DNA of 64,000 nt from contig NZ_SOCA01000014.1 in the NCBI RefSeq assembly GCF_004364345.1, positions 1 through 64,000 of the forward strand, read 5' to 3'. The stretch is from Prosthecobacter fusiformis (GTDB lineage: Bacteria; Verrucomicrobiota; Verrucomicrobiia; Verrucomicrobiales; Verrucomicrobiaceae). Position numbers and translations under genes: made by a program. Shown piece after piece: positions 50,620 to 59,608 of the stretch. A model generated the notes under the pieces. It saw only the letters and a list, made by a program, of their open reading frames with translations. It made no database searches and was not told where the DNA came from. The first letter of the stretch is position 1. Each line of letters opens with the position of its first letter.

Positions 50620-52329
50620 ATGCTTATTATGCCGATTCCCATGCCCCACAGTCCTCTCACACGCACGCTCTACGCAGCCGCCACGGTGAGTCTGTGTATG
50701 CTTTCAGGATGTTCGCAGGGACACTATAAAAAATGGGCAGACCGGGAGGTCTTCGGCATCATCGGGAAAAAGTCACAGTTTGTCGCCGGGTCAGAGGATG
50801 ACACCCTTTTGAGCATCACCCCGCCAGCGCCGGTGAAGCTGGATACCCTGATCAAAAGTGCTGAAACCGCCGAATTCCTCGGTGACCGGGCTTTTATCGA
50901 AAAAGGTGCACGGGTCGTCTCCCTGGCGGACGCGCTGGACTTCGCCGTCCATCGCAACCGCACCTACCTCAGCCGGAAAGAACTCGTTTATCTCAGCGCG
51001 CTCACCCTCACTCTCACCCGGCAGCAATACGGCCCCATCGTGGATAGCTCCGGCAGCGCTGGGTATTCAGATGTCCAGGTACAAAATGGTGTAAACCGGA
51101 TCGTGCGGAATTCCACCCTGGCCACAGGCGGGGCGGTGACCTTTGATTACCTGATGAAAACAGGCGCGCGTCTCGCCGTGGACCTGACCACGGATTTCAC
51201 CCGCTTTTTCACCGGGGACGTGCGCGGTCTTAGCGATTCCAGAGCCGCCGTTTCCCTCACTCAGCCCCTCCTGCGCGGAGCAGGGGTATTGGCCACCGTC
51301 GAGCCTCTGCGTCAGGATGAACGGGATGTGCTCTATGCCATCCGTGATTTCACCCAATACCGGAAGACCTTTACCGTCGGCATCGCCACTCAATACTTCC
51401 GCGTGGTCCAGGCCCGCGAAGCTGCGCGAAACCGTTTCGTCGCCTACAGGGCCGCCCTCGTTTCCATTGAGCGTGAGACCGCCCTCGCCGCCGCCAACCT
51501 GCGCTCCCAGTCCAGTCTGAAGCAGATCCAGCAGGGGCGCATCACCTATGAGCGGAACTGGATCAATGCCATCCGTACTTATGAGGAGCAATTGGATGAT
51601 CTCAAAATCTCCCTCGGTCTGCCGGTGAATGAGCGTGTCGTCCTGGCCAAGGACGAACTGCAAAAACTCCAGGTTACAGATCCCCAGGGCACTCTGGATC
51701 AGGTTCTGGATACCGCTTTGATCACCCGTCTGGATATCTACAATGAGCGCGACCGCGTACAGGACACCAGTCGCAAGGTCAAAATCGCCCATCAGCAGAC
51801 CTTGCCCACGCTCAATGCCCTGGTCGGTTACCAGGTGGGCTCTCCCGTAAACAGCCAGGGATTGCAGGTGAGTACAGACCAGCGTTCCATCGCCGCCGGA
51901 GTGGATGTGGACCTGAACTTGAACGTCAAGCCGGAGCGCAATCAGCTTCGCGCTGCCCAGATCGCCGAGCAGAGCGCCCAGCGGGAACTCGAACTGGCTG
52001 AGGAGCAACTCCGCAGCACCATCCGCAGTGACTGGCGCGGGCTGGAAGTGGCCCGCAAGCAGTATGACCTGGCCCAGCAAGGCCTCGCCCTGGCCCAAAA
52101 GCGTCTCGAGATCGAAGAAGCACTCATGGAGGAAGGGCAGGGGACCGCTCGTGACATTGTGGAGTCTCAGGACCGCCTCATCGTCGCCCGCGACTTGGTC
52201 GTCTCCACCTTGATTGATCACGTCATCGCCCGTCTTCAGCTCTGGAGCGACATGGGAGTCCTCTACATTGAGAAAGATGGGTCCTGGGTGGACGTATTGA
52301 ATAAAGAAAAACCGAAGGGAGAGTCATGA
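50620..52329 (+). CDS. TolC-family outer-membrane efflux lipoprotein
   Basis: 569 residues. The signal ends in a lipobox, M-L-S-G-C31, so the mature protein is a lipoprotein like OprM. After a ~90-residue leader come the two outer-membrane-efflux-protein repeats: helix-strand-helix sets such as L-T-L-T-R-Q-Q-Y-G-P-I-V-D-S-S-G and V-S-L-T-Q-P-L-L-R-G-A-G-V-L, and the second half with A-A-G-V-D-V-D-L-N-L-N-V-K-P-E-R-N. It forms a trimeric channel across the outer membrane and periplasm. First gene of an operon with an adaptor (ATGA overlap at 52326) and an ATPase. Confidence 0.9.
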   Translation: MLIMPIPMPHSPLTRTLYAAATVSLCMLSGCSQGHYKKWADREVFGIIGKKSQFVAGSEDDTLLSITPPAPVKLDTLIKSAETAEFLGDRAFIEKGARVVSLADALDFAVHRNRTYLSRKELVYLSALTLTLTRQQYGPIVDSSGSAGYSDVQVQNGVNRIVRNSTLATGGAVTFDYLMKTGARLAVDLTTDFTRFFTGDVRGLSDSRAAVSLTQPLLRGAGVLATVEPLRQDERDVLYAIRDFTQYRKTFTVGIATQYFRVVQAREAARNRFVAYRAALVSIERETALAAANLRSQSSLKQIQQGRITYERNWINAIRTYEEQLDDLKISLGLPVNERVVLAKDELQKLQVTDPQGTLDQVLDTALITRLDIYNERDRVQDTSRKVKIAHQQTLPTLNALVGYQVGSPVNSQGLQVSTDQRSIAAGVDVDLNLNVKPERNQLRAAQIAEQSAQRELELAEEQLRSTIRSDWRGLEVARKQYDLAQQGLALAQKRLEIEEALMEEGQGTARDIVESQDRLIVARDLVVSTLIDHVIARLQLWSDMGVLYIEKDGSWVDVLNKEKPKGES

Positions 52330-54146
52330 AAAAGGGGAAGTCTAAAATTTGGATTTACGGGGGCGCGGCTGTGGCGGTCATCGCTATAGGGGCCTATCTT
52401 TTTTCCGGCTCCACCAGCCAGGGGGAGGACGTCCCCACTTTCACGGTGCAAAAAGGGCCGCTGGCCATCAACGTACTCCAGGGCGGGGAAATCCGTGCCT
52501 TGCAGAATTTCGAACTCAAATCCGAGATCGAAACCCCCACCAAAATTCTCAGCATCATTCCTGAAGGCTACCTCGTGACGGAGGAGGATGTGAAGGAGGG
52601 TAAGGTACTGGTGGAGCTGGACAATTCGGATTTAAAAACCCGCATTCAGGATCATGAAATCCAGTTTCAGGGCACCGTCGCCGCTTACATCGATGCCGAT
52701 GAAGGCCGTGAGATTCAGCGCAGTGAAAATCAAAGCCTGGTCCGGGATATGAAGGAGACTTCCATCTTCGCCCTGATGGACTTTGAAAAATACCTCGGCA
52801 GTGACCTGACCACGAAACTCCTGGCTGTCAGCCTGCTGCCCAAAGATGCCGCCGAATTCGATAAATTTGCCTCCACATTGGAATCTCAGGCCAATGCCCA
52901 GCTTGAAGCCGGCACCAATATCAGCGCCGTCGGTGAAGCCAAAAAGGACACCAAAAGCCTGCTCAAAAAGACCATCGGCAAGCCCATCACCGAGCGCATT
53001 GATTTTTCCCCCTATCTGGAAGCACAGTCAGGCGGCGATGGTGAGGCGCAGCAGATGCTCCGCCAGCTTGAGGACGAGCTGCTGCTGAGAAAATCCGAGC
53101 TGGCCGTATCCAAGCAAAAAGTGGAGGCTTCCCAACGTCTCGCTGCCCGGGATTTCATCTCCAAGACCCAGCTTGAAAATGACCAGGTGAACTTTGAAAA
53201 AGTCTCCCTGGCTGTGAAGACCGCCGAGACTGAACTGGCCTTGTTCAAAAAATACGCCTTCTCCAAGCAGTGCGCCCAGTTGCTCTCCGCTTATCGGGAG
53301 AGCCTGACCAAGCTTCAGCGCACCGTGCGTGCCAACCGCTCCAAGATGGCCCAGGCAGAGACCCGTTTCACCACCGCCAAGCGCCGGTATGAAATGGAAC
53401 TGGCCAAAAAAGAGGACCTCGACCGCCAGCTCAAGGCCTGCATGATGCGCGCCGTGCAGCCCGGCCTTGTGGCCTATGGCAACCTCAACGCCAGCGCCTC
53501 CGCCCGTTTCAATGAATCCATTGAGGAAGGTACCAATGTCCGTTTCCGCCAGACGGTGCTCACCATTCCCAACATGTCGCAGATGGGCGTGCATGTGAAC
53601 ATCCACGAATCCCAGGTCAAAAAAGTGCGTGTCGGCCAGCCTGCCCTGATCACCGTGGATGCGGAGCCTGGAGTCGTCCTGCAAGGCCGCGTGGCGGAGC
53701 TGGCAGTCCTGCCGGATTCGGCCAGCAGCCGTTATACGCCTAACCTGAAAGTTTATCCCGCCTCCGTCCATATCCTGGGCACGCATCCCTGGATGAAGCC
53801 AGGCATGAATGCCAAGGTCGAAGTCCTGGTGGACCAGCTTGCCGAGGTCGTGTTCGTCCCTGTGCAAAGCATTGAGGTGGAGAATGACAGCCACTACTGT
53901 TATGTCACCGTTGGCGGGGGCCTGGAGCGCCGCCCAGTGAAGACAGGTCTGTTTAACGATGAGTTTATCGAAGTCCGCACCGGCCTTCAAGTTGGAGAGC
54001 TGGTCGCCCTGGCCCTGCCGAAAAAGCTGGTGCCTGAAAACAAAGCAGGACCTTCCATTCCCGGCATTCCGGATGAAGAACCTGTGGCCCCGGTCAAGCC
54101 CAAGGGTAAGGCCAAGCCCAAAGATGTGGCTGCCATCGTTAAATGA
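52326..54146 (+). CDS. Long periplasmic adaptor of an ABC export system
   Basis: 606 residues, much longer than MacA (~370). One N-terminal membrane helix (~8-26, IWIYGGAAVAVIAIGAYLF), then an HlyD-type adaptor: half-lipoyl F-T-V-Q-K-G-P-L-A-I-N-V-L-Q-G-G-E-I, a long coiled-coil hairpin (~95-365), the barrel R-F-R-Q-T-V-L-T-I-P-N-M-S-Q-M-G-V-H-V-N and a membrane-proximal domain, then a Pro/Lys-rich tail. The hairpin has an additional helical insertion (~130-235, with L-L-A-V-S-L-L-P-K-D-A-A-E-F-D-K-F), the source of the extra length. Start overlaps the TolC stop and its stop is 3 bases before the ATPase, a strict operon. Confidence 0.9.
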   Translation: MKKGKSKIWIYGGAAVAVIAIGAYLFSGSTSQGEDVPTFTVQKGPLAINVLQGGEIRALQNFELKSEIETPTKILSIIPEGYLVTEEDVKEGKVLVELDNSDLKTRIQDHEIQFQGTVAAYIDADEGREIQRSENQSLVRDMKETSIFALMDFEKYLGSDLTTKLLAVSLLPKDAAEFDKFASTLESQANAQLEAGTNISAVGEAKKDTKSLLKKTIGKPITERIDFSPYLEAQSGGDGEAQQMLRQLEDELLLRKSELAVSKQKVEASQRLAARDFISKTQLENDQVNFEKVSLAVKTAETELALFKKYAFSKQCAQLLSAYRESLTKLQRTVRANRSKMAQAETRFTTAKRRYEMELAKKEDLDRQLKACMMRAVQPGLVAYGNLNASASARFNESIEEGTNVRFRQTVLTIPNMSQMGVHVNIHESQVKKVRVGQPALITVDAEPGVVLQGRVAELAVLPDSASSRYTPNLKVYPASVHILGTHPWMKPGMNAKVEVLVDQLAEVVFVPVQSIEVENDSHYCYVTVGGGLERRPVKTGLFNDEFIEVRTGLQVGELVALALPKKLVPENKAGPSIPGIPDEEPVAPVKPKGKAKPKDVAAIVK

Positions 54147-54149
54147 GCC

Positions 54150-54884
54150 ATGCCTGCTTCTGAGCCGATCATCAGCCTGCGGGACATCCGCAAATCCTAC
54201 CAGATGGGGGATGTGCTCAGCCACGTCCTCCAGGGCGTCACCTTTGACATCTTTCCGGGGGAATACGTCTGCATCATGGGCCCTTCCGGTTGTGGCAAGT
54301 CCACACTCCTGAATGTCCTCGGCTGCCTGGACCAGCCCACCAGCGGAGATTATTTCCTGGGGGGGGAGAACGTCGCCACCCTCAATGACGATGACCTCTC
54401 TTCCGCACGTAACCGGAATCTCGGATTCATTTTCCAGAGTTACAATCTCATCCAGCAGCTCACGGTCGTGGAGAACATTTCCGTGCCCATGTACTATGGC
54501 GGTGCCGATGATGCACACATGCGCGAAGTGGCGGAAAAACTGGCCACCCAGGTGGGGTTAGGCCATCGTCTTTATCACAAGCCTAACGAACTTTCCGGCG
54601 GACAGCAGCAGCGTGTGGCCATCGCCCGTGCCCTTTCTAACAGCCCCCTCATGATCCTGGCCGATGAAGCCACAGGCAACCTGGATTCCAAGTCAGGCCA
54701 GGAGATCCTCGCTCTCTTTGATGAGCTGAATGAGCAGGGTAAAACCCTCGTCTTCGTCACCCACGATGAACGCATGGTGGAACGCTGCACCCGCATCATC
54801 CGCTTGCGGGATGGGGTGGTGGAAAAGGATGAGCGCGGGGCCAAAGCCAAGGGCCATCACCCCGCACATCTCGTCGCTGCTTAG
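54150..54884 (+). CDS. ABC-transporter ATPase, MacB/LolD type
   Basis: 244 residues: Walker [11 protein letters not shown]-loop F-I-F-Q-S-Y-N-L-I, signature [15 protein letters not shown], Walker [14 protein letters not shown] and the H-loop V-T-H-D-E. The [11 protein letters not shown]-like Walker B and the L-L-N-V-L-G-C-L-D region put it with MacB/LolD/FtsE-type ATPases that drive MacB-type permeases. No FtsX/MacB permease gene follows; the next gene is yqeY on the opposite strand, 3 bases away. The permease must be elsewhere, or this ATPase serves another. Confidence 0.94.
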   Translation: MPASEPIISLRDIRKSYQMGDVLSHVLQGVTFDIFPGEYVCIMGPSGCGKSTLLNVLGCLDQPTSGDYFLGGENVATLNDDDLSSARNRNLGFIFQSYNLIQQLTVVENISVPMYYGGADDAHMREVAEKLATQVGLGHRLYHKPNELSGGQQQRVAIARALSNSPLMILADEATGNLDSKSGQEILALFDELNEQGKTLVFVTHDERMVERCTRIIRLRDGVVEKDERGAKAKGHHPAHLVAA

Positions 54885-54887
54885 TGG

Positions 54888-55340
54888 CTACTGGAGCCGC
54901 TTCGCCACTTCTGTGGATAGCGCACGGTTATCTGCACGGCCTGCGGCACGTTCACCCAGCAGCTTCATCACCGCGCCCATGTCTTTCTTGGAGGTCGCAC
55001 CCAGTTCCAGGATCACGCTGTTGACCAGCTTTTCCATTTCATCGGCGCTCATCGCAGCAGGCAGATACTTTTCCAAAACGGCGATTTCAGCCTTCTCGGT
55101 TTCTGCCAGGTCAGGCCGCCCGCCTGCTTCATAGCTGGCCACGGAGTCCTGGCGCTTTTTCAGCTCTTTACGGATCACGGCGATGGCATCCGTATCTTCC
55201 AGTTCACCTTCTGCCCCATGCTTTTCGATGGCTGCATACTTGATGGCGGATTTCAGGCCCCGGACCACATTCAGGGTCACGGTATCCTTCGCCTTCATGG
55301 CGGTTTTCATGTCTTCAGTCAGCTGTTGGGAAAGGGGCAT
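54888..55340 (-). CDS. yqeY: GatB/YqeY-domain protein
   Basis: 150 residues from ATG 55340 (an open frame continues to 55433 with no family match). The YqeY family is recognised by M-K-A-K-D-T-V-T-L-N-V-V-R-G-L-K-S-A-I-K, R-K-E-L-K-K-R-Q-D-S-V-A-S-Y-E-A-G-G-R-P-D-L-A and the final M-G-A-V-M-K-L-L-G-E-R-A-A-G-R-A-D, the same domain that forms the tRNA-binding tail of GatB. The free-standing form probably binds tRNA, but its role is unproven. Its stop faces the ATPase stop with 3 bases between. Confidence 0.92.
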   Translation of the reverse strand: MPLSQQLTEDMKTAMKAKDTVTLNVVRGLKSAIKYAAIEKHGAEGELEDTDAIAVIRKELKKRQDSVASYEAGGRPDLAETEKAEIAVLEKYLPAAMSADEMEKLVNSVILELGATSKKDMGAVMKLLGERAAGRADNRALSTEVAKRLQ

Positions 55341-55431
55341 AAGAGGTTGTTTCTGGATGGATAGTGGCGTCTGCACCCTGCCTTGTCCAGAGGGGAAGGG
55401 GAGTCCCCCGGATTCAGTCGCAGCAGAAAAC

Positions 55432-55469
55432 AAAAAGCCCCCTGCACCAGGGCGGGCAGAGGGCTTTTC
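55432..55469 (-). terminator. Intrinsic terminator of the cytochrome-LRR gene
   Basis: AAAAGCCC (55433-55440) and GGGCTTTT (55461-55468) form a stem, extended by CTGC/GCAG with one C-A mismatch around a ~10-base loop, and the minus strand ends in a run of T (five at 55432-55436). It lies 40 bases after the stop at 55507 and before yqeY, which starts at 55340 on the same strand, so it separates the two units. Confidence 0.75.
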
Positions 55470-55506
55470 AAAAAATGGCTGACGGCAGATCCGGCAGCAA
55501 ACCGGC

Positions 55507-56469
55507 TTACTTCAAAGTCACCTTGATGCCAGGGATGGCATCCGTCAGTTCCTTCACACCAGCAGCCGTGGCCTTCGTCTGAAAGAGCGAGACAGTCTTC
55601 AGCGATTTGATCGCCGCCAGTTCCTTCACGCCTTTGTCAGTGACCTCAGTGCCGAAGAGGTTCAGATTTTGCAGGTTCTTCAGCCCGCTGAGCGATTTCA
55701 GGCCCGCATCCGTCACCTTGGTCTGCCGCAGGTCCAGCGAGGCCATGCGGGGAAATTGCGCCACCGTCTTCAGCGCTTCATCCGTGATCACCGTCCGGCC
55801 CAGGTCCAGTTGCGCGATGTTTTCTTTCAGCGGCAGCAGCACCGTCACGCTCTCATCCGTGCACTTGGAGACCCCCGTCAGGAAGTCGGCCCTCAGCAGG
55901 GCGCTGTCCATCTTCAGCGTGGCCAGTTGCACACCCGCAGCCTTGGCTTTCTCCATCGCGGCCGCATCCGCCGGCTTCACGCCTTCCTCCAGCTTTTTGT
56001 AAAACACCTCATGCTCACGCACCTTCGCCACGGCAGGGGTGGCTGCCTCCTGGGGCGCTCCTTCCATGTTGCCCTTCCAGCCGCCAAAGTCCGCACCACT
56101 TTCGATCCATTCTTTCAGCAGCTTGATCTCACCTTCCGTCAGTGGATCACCCTTGGGTGGCATGAACATGTCATCATCCTTCGGCAGCGTCACCACCTCA
56201 TACATGTAGCTTTTGGCCAGATTTCCCGGCACCAGGGAGGGGCCGCTCTCCGCACCCTTCAGCATCGCCCAGGCCGCATCCAGCCGCAGGTCCGCCTTGG
56301 GTTTCTTCATCTTGCCATCTTCCATATGCGGGGCGGAGTGGCAGCCCAGGCACTTGGCTTCGAGCACGGGGAAAATTTGTTTCTCAAAATCCACCGCCGC
56401 CTGGAGCGGAGGGGTGAGGCCAGCAGCGCCGAGCGCAAGAAAAGTAAGACGAAGCGAAGCGGAGGACAT
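55507..56469 (-). CDS. Periplasmic cytochrome-c-type protein with leucine-rich repeats
   Basis: 320 residues with a signal peptide (M-S-S-A-S-L-R-L-T-F-L-A-L-G-A-A-G and P-L-Q-A-A). The PSCyt1 domain has a haem motif C40-L-G-C43-H44 and a distal Met loop M-F-M-P-P-K-G-D-P-L. The second half is leucine-rich repeats with the pattern x-L-x-x-L-x-L-x-x-T-x-V-T-D (L-D-L-R-Q-T-K-V-T-D-A-G-L, L-N-L-F-G-T-E-V-T-D-K-G-V), about five units. The cytochrome and LRR combination is frequent in Planctomycetes and Verrucomicrobia; it may tie electron transfer to protein or carbohydrate binding, which is inference. Single gene with its own terminator. Confidence 0.9.
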   Translation of the reverse strand: MSSASLRLTFLALGAAGLTPPLQAAVDFEKQIFPVLEAKCLGCHSAPHMEDGKMKKPKADLRLDAAWAMLKGAESGPSLVPGNLAKSYMYEVVTLPKDDDMFMPPKGDPLTEGEIKLLKEWIESGADFGGWKGNMEGAPQEAATPAVAKVREHEVFYKKLEEGVKPADAAAMEKAKAAGVQLATLKMDSALLRADFLTGVSKCTDESVTVLLPLKENIAQLDLGRTVITDEALKTVAQFPRMASLDLRQTKVTDAGLKSLSGLKNLQNLNLFGTEVTDKGVKELAAIKSLKTVSLFQTKATAAGVKELTDAIPGIKVTLK

Positions 56470-56593
56470 GCGATTTGGGGGTGGTTGGGTATGTTGCAGG
56501 GAGAATCATCAGGAATACCTGCATCATGAGCGAGAGAAACGCTTGCCTAGGCGTCTTGTTTCAAGGAAAACTAACTCACACAAAACGACCCCC

Positions 56594-57892
56594 ATGCCTA
56601 CACGAATCGAAACTGATGCCCTCTTGCGACGTTCCACCCTAGCCATCGTCATGGGCGGTGGGGCTGGAACACGCCTTTTCCCGCTCACCAAAGATCGTGC
56701 CAAGCCTGCCGTTCCCCTGGCTGGTAAATACCGCATTGTCGATATCCCGATCAGCAATTGCATCAACTCTGGCGTCCGTCAGGTGTACGTGCTCACGCAG
56801 TATAACAGCGCCTCGCTGAACCGCCACATCGCCCGCACGTATCAGTTTGATGATTTCACCCGCGGTTTCATTGAAGTTCTCGCCGCCCAGCAGACCCCTC
56901 AGGGAGAGCGCTGGTACCAGGGCACGGCCGATGCCGTCCGCCAAAACCTCCGCTATTTCCTGGAAGGCGACCACGAATACTTCCTCATCCTCAGCGGTGA
57001 CCAGCTTTACCGCATGGACTTCCGCAAAGTCATGGACCAGCACCTCATGACCGGGGCAGAGCTCACCATCGCCACCCTCCCCGTCAATGCCACCGATGCC
57101 ACCAGCTTCGGCATCATGAAGGCGGATGCCACCGGTCGCATCCATGAATTCGTCGAAAAGCCCAAGGATCCCGCCCTCCTGGACGGTCTGCGCATGCCGG
57201 ATGAGACCCTCAAAGAACTCGGCCTCCCCGTGAGCGAGCCCCGTTATCAGGCCTCCATGGGCATTTACGTCTTCAACCGCAAAGCCCTCATCGAAAGCCT
57301 CGACAACGATTGCATGGACTTCGGCAAGCACATCATCCCGGCTGCCCTCAAAAAGTATAAAGTTCATTCCTTCAATTTCCAGGGCTACTGGGAAGACATC
57401 GGTACCATCCGCAGCTTCTTCCAGGCGAATCTGGACCTCTGCAAGCTCGTCCCCCAATACGATTTCTTCGATTCCTCCGCCCCCATCTTCACCCACGCCC
57501 GTTTCCTGCCCGCCACCAAGATCAATGGTGCCGTCATCCGCGAGGCCCTCATTTCGGACGGCTGCATCATCACCGATGCCCATGTCGAAACCGCCGTCAT
57601 CGGCATTCGCTCCATCATTGAGACCGGCACCACCATCCGCGACACCGTCATCATGGGGGCCGACTACTACGCCGGAGCCGCCGGGACCGACCTCACCCGC
57701 CCCGCCCCCGGCATTGGCCGCAACTGCCGCATCGAAAAAGTCATTCTCGATAAAAACGTCCACGTCGGTGACAACGTCGTCATCACCCCCGAAGGCAAAC
57801 CCGAGAACATGGACAGCGACCTCTTTTACATCCGTGACGGCATCGTCGTCATCCCCAAAGACACCGTCATCCCCGCCGGTACCTGGATCTAA
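56594..57892 (+). CDS. glgC: Glucose-1-phosphate adenylyltransferase
   Basis: 432 residues from ATG 56594 (usual 400-440); the open frame reaches back to 56213 over the divergent gene and is not used. N-terminal nucleotidyltransferase with G-G-G-A-G-T-R-L-F-P-L-T-K-D-R-A-K-P-A-V-P-L broken over the ATP site, D-I-P-I-S-N-C-I-N-S-G, the G-T-A-D-A-V-R-Q-N region and V-E-K-P-K-D; C-terminal left-handed beta-helix repeats (I-I-E-T-G-T-T-I-R-D-T-V-I-M-G-A-D-Y-Y). It makes ADP-glucose from ATP and glucose 1-phosphate, the controlled step of glycogen synthesis. No other glg genes adjoin. Confidence 0.96.
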   Translation: MPTRIETDALLRRSTLAIVMGGGAGTRLFPLTKDRAKPAVPLAGKYRIVDIPISNCINSGVRQVYVLTQYNSASLNRHIARTYQFDDFTRGFIEVLAAQQTPQGERWYQGTADAVRQNLRYFLEGDHEYFLILSGDQLYRMDFRKVMDQHLMTGAELTIATLPVNATDATSFGIMKADATGRIHEFVEKPKDPALLDGLRMPDETLKELGLPVSEPRYQASMGIYVFNRKALIESLDNDCMDFGKHIIPAALKKYKVHSFNFQGYWEDIGTIRSFFQANLDLCKLVPQYDFFDSSAPIFTHARFLPATKINGAVIREALISDGCIITDAHVETAVIGIRSIIETGTTIRDTVIMGADYYAGAAGTDLTRPAPGIGRNCRIEKVILDKNVHVGDNVVITPEGKPENMDSDLFYIRDGIVVIPKDTVIPAGTWI

Positions 57893-58031
57893 AGCCCCTC
57901 CGCCCTGGAGCGCGCGCCCCGTCCCCCCTGGAGCGCGGGCGTCCCGCCTGCCGTCTTGTGCGTCCCGCGCAAGACCGTTCTAACGCCCCCGTCCCCATGG
58001 AGCGCCGACGACCCGTCGGCATTCAAAAACC

Positions 58032-58059
58032 AGTGCTCAGTCCTCAGTGCGCAGTTCTC
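58032..58059 (-). repeat. Degenerate inverted heptamer array (4 units)
   Basis: Four consecutive 7-base units AGTGCTC, AGTCCTC, AGTGCGC and AGTTCTC. The first is the exact reverse complement of the GAGCACT unit in the 21-copy array 74 bases downstream; the others differ by one base. The two arrays face each other and could pair as a long stem. Confidence 0.65.
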
Positions 58060-58132
58060 AGATTAAAGCGTGCCCACTCCCTTCACCCTATAGGCCCCAT
58101 CCGTCCTATAACCCCTACTCCCCCCTTACAAC

Positions 58133-58280
<148 letters not shown>

Positions 58281-58293
58281 CCGCCGCCCCCCC

Positions 58294-59592
58294 TCACTCC
58301 CTCCCCAACAACTCCCGCAGCTTCCTTCTCAGCGTCGCGCGGTTCATATTCAGCGCCGCCGCCAGCCGCGTCGGTTTATCCTCAAACCGCGCCAGCAGCT
58401 CCGCCAGCAGCGGTTTCTCCACCTCCGCCAGCAGCGCATCGTATTCCGGCAGTGCCTCCTCCGGGCAGGTGAGCTGCCTGTCCAGCCAGGCCACCAGGGC
58501 CCGCTTCAGCGCCGTCTCCAGATGCACATTCGCCTGGTCATTTTCCAGCAACCGCGCAGGCAGATGCCGGGGTAAAACCGGCGGTGCAGAGCACACCGCC
58601 GCCGCATGCTGCATCGCCGCCGCCAGCTCCCGCACATTTCCCGGCCAGGCATAGGCCTTCAGGACCGCCAGGGATTCCAGCGCCAGCGGCAGTTCACGCT
58701 CACCCGCCGCTCGCTTCAGCAGCGCCGCTGCTAGTGCTTGCAGATCCTCCGTCCTCTCCGCCAGGGGCGGCAGGCTCACGTGCAGCACACTCAGTTGATA
58801 ATAGAGATCCTCCCGGAAGCGACCCTGCGTCACCGCCTCCAGCAGCGAATGCGAGCTCGTCGCCAAAATCCGCTGCTCCTCCTTCGCTAAGGCCCGGCAC
58901 ACCACCGCCTGCAGCGGCAGTGGCAGCGCCCCCACTTCCTCGATCAGCAGCGGCCCGCCACGGGCTTTTTCCAGACACCCGTCCAGCATCACCTCCGCCT
59001 GCTCCCGCGGCCACTCATCACAGCGGAAGCGCACCAGCGGCTGCGTACCGCTTTGGGCTGCGATCACCTCCGCCGCCAGCGTCTTGCCCGTTCCTGGCTG
59101 GCCCGTCAGCAGCACGGGCACCTTCGTCGCACACGCCTGGGCGATCACCGCAAACGCCCGCTGCATTGCCGGTGCCGTGCCGATCATCATGACCGGGTCA
59201 GGCGAGTTCGCCACCGCCGGCGGCTCATGCCTCGGCAGTTTCAGCAGCGCCTGCAGTTGCGGCTGGATTTCCGCCAGATTCAGCGGCTTCAAAAAGTAGT
59301 CATAGGCCCCCAGGCGGCGTGCCTCCAGCGCATTGTCCAGCGTCCCATGCGCCGTGATGATCATCACCGGCGGTGGATTCTCAGCCTCCCTCAGCGCCGC
59401 CAGCACCTTCAGCCCGCTCATGTCCGGCAGCCCGATGTCCAGCAGCACCGCATCAAAGGCCTGCCGCTGCGCCTTTTCCAGCCCTCCCTGGCCTGAGGCC
59501 GCCACCACCGCCTCCGCGCCGATCCGCCTCACCACCGTGGAGAGTGCCGCCGCCAGAGCATATTCGTCTTCGATGATCAGCACACGCGCCAT
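58294..59592 (-). CDS. NtrC-like response regulator lacking the GAFTGA loop
   Basis: 432 residues: receiver (1-120; Asp52, Thr80, Lys102), AAA+ domain (~135-345; Walker A G-Q-P-G-T-G-K-T at 164-171, Walker B-like L-L-I-E-E-V-G at 215-221, arginine residues R258 and R260) and a Fis-type helix-turn-helix (~408-428, T-R-L-A-A-A-L-N-M-N-R-A-T-L-R-R-K-L). In true sigma-54 activators ~35 residues lie between the FxxxNC-like strand and Walker B and include E-S-E-L-F-G-H-E-K-G-A-F-T-G-A; here only ~21 residues remain and no GAFTGA is present. So it probably cannot remodel sigma-54 polymerase and may regulate sigma-70 promoters. It follows its kinase by 16 bases. Confidence 0.9.
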   Translation of the reverse strand: MARVLIIEDEYALAAALSTVVRRIGAEAVVAASGQGGLEKAQRQAFDAVLLDIGLPDMSGLKVLAALREAENPPPVMIITAHGTLDNALEARRLGAYDYFLKPLNLAEIQPQLQALLKLPRHEPPAVANSPDPVMMIGTAPAMQRAFAVIAQACATKVPVLLTGQPGTGKTLAAEVIAAQSGTQPLVRFRCDEWPREQAEVMLDGCLEKARGGPLLIEEVGALPLPLQAVVCRALAKEEQRILATSSHSLLEAVTQGRFREDLYYQLSVLHVSLPPLAERTEDLQALAAALLKRAAGERELPLALESLAVLKAYAWPGNVRELAAAMQHAAAVCSAPPVLPRHLPARLLENDQANVHLETALKRALVAWLDRQLTCPEEALPEYDALLAEVEKPLLAELLARFEDKPTRLAAALNMNRATLRRKLRELLGRE

Positions 59593-59608
59593 AATCCGCC
59601 ATCAAAGG

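Noticed and set aside
53028-54518. 496-codon antisense open frame under the adaptor and ATPase
   Set aside because: It crosses two real genes with clear motifs on the sense strand.
56639-57763. 374-codon antisense open frame under glgC
   Set aside because: Gly/Asp/Val-rich shadow of glgC with no domain.
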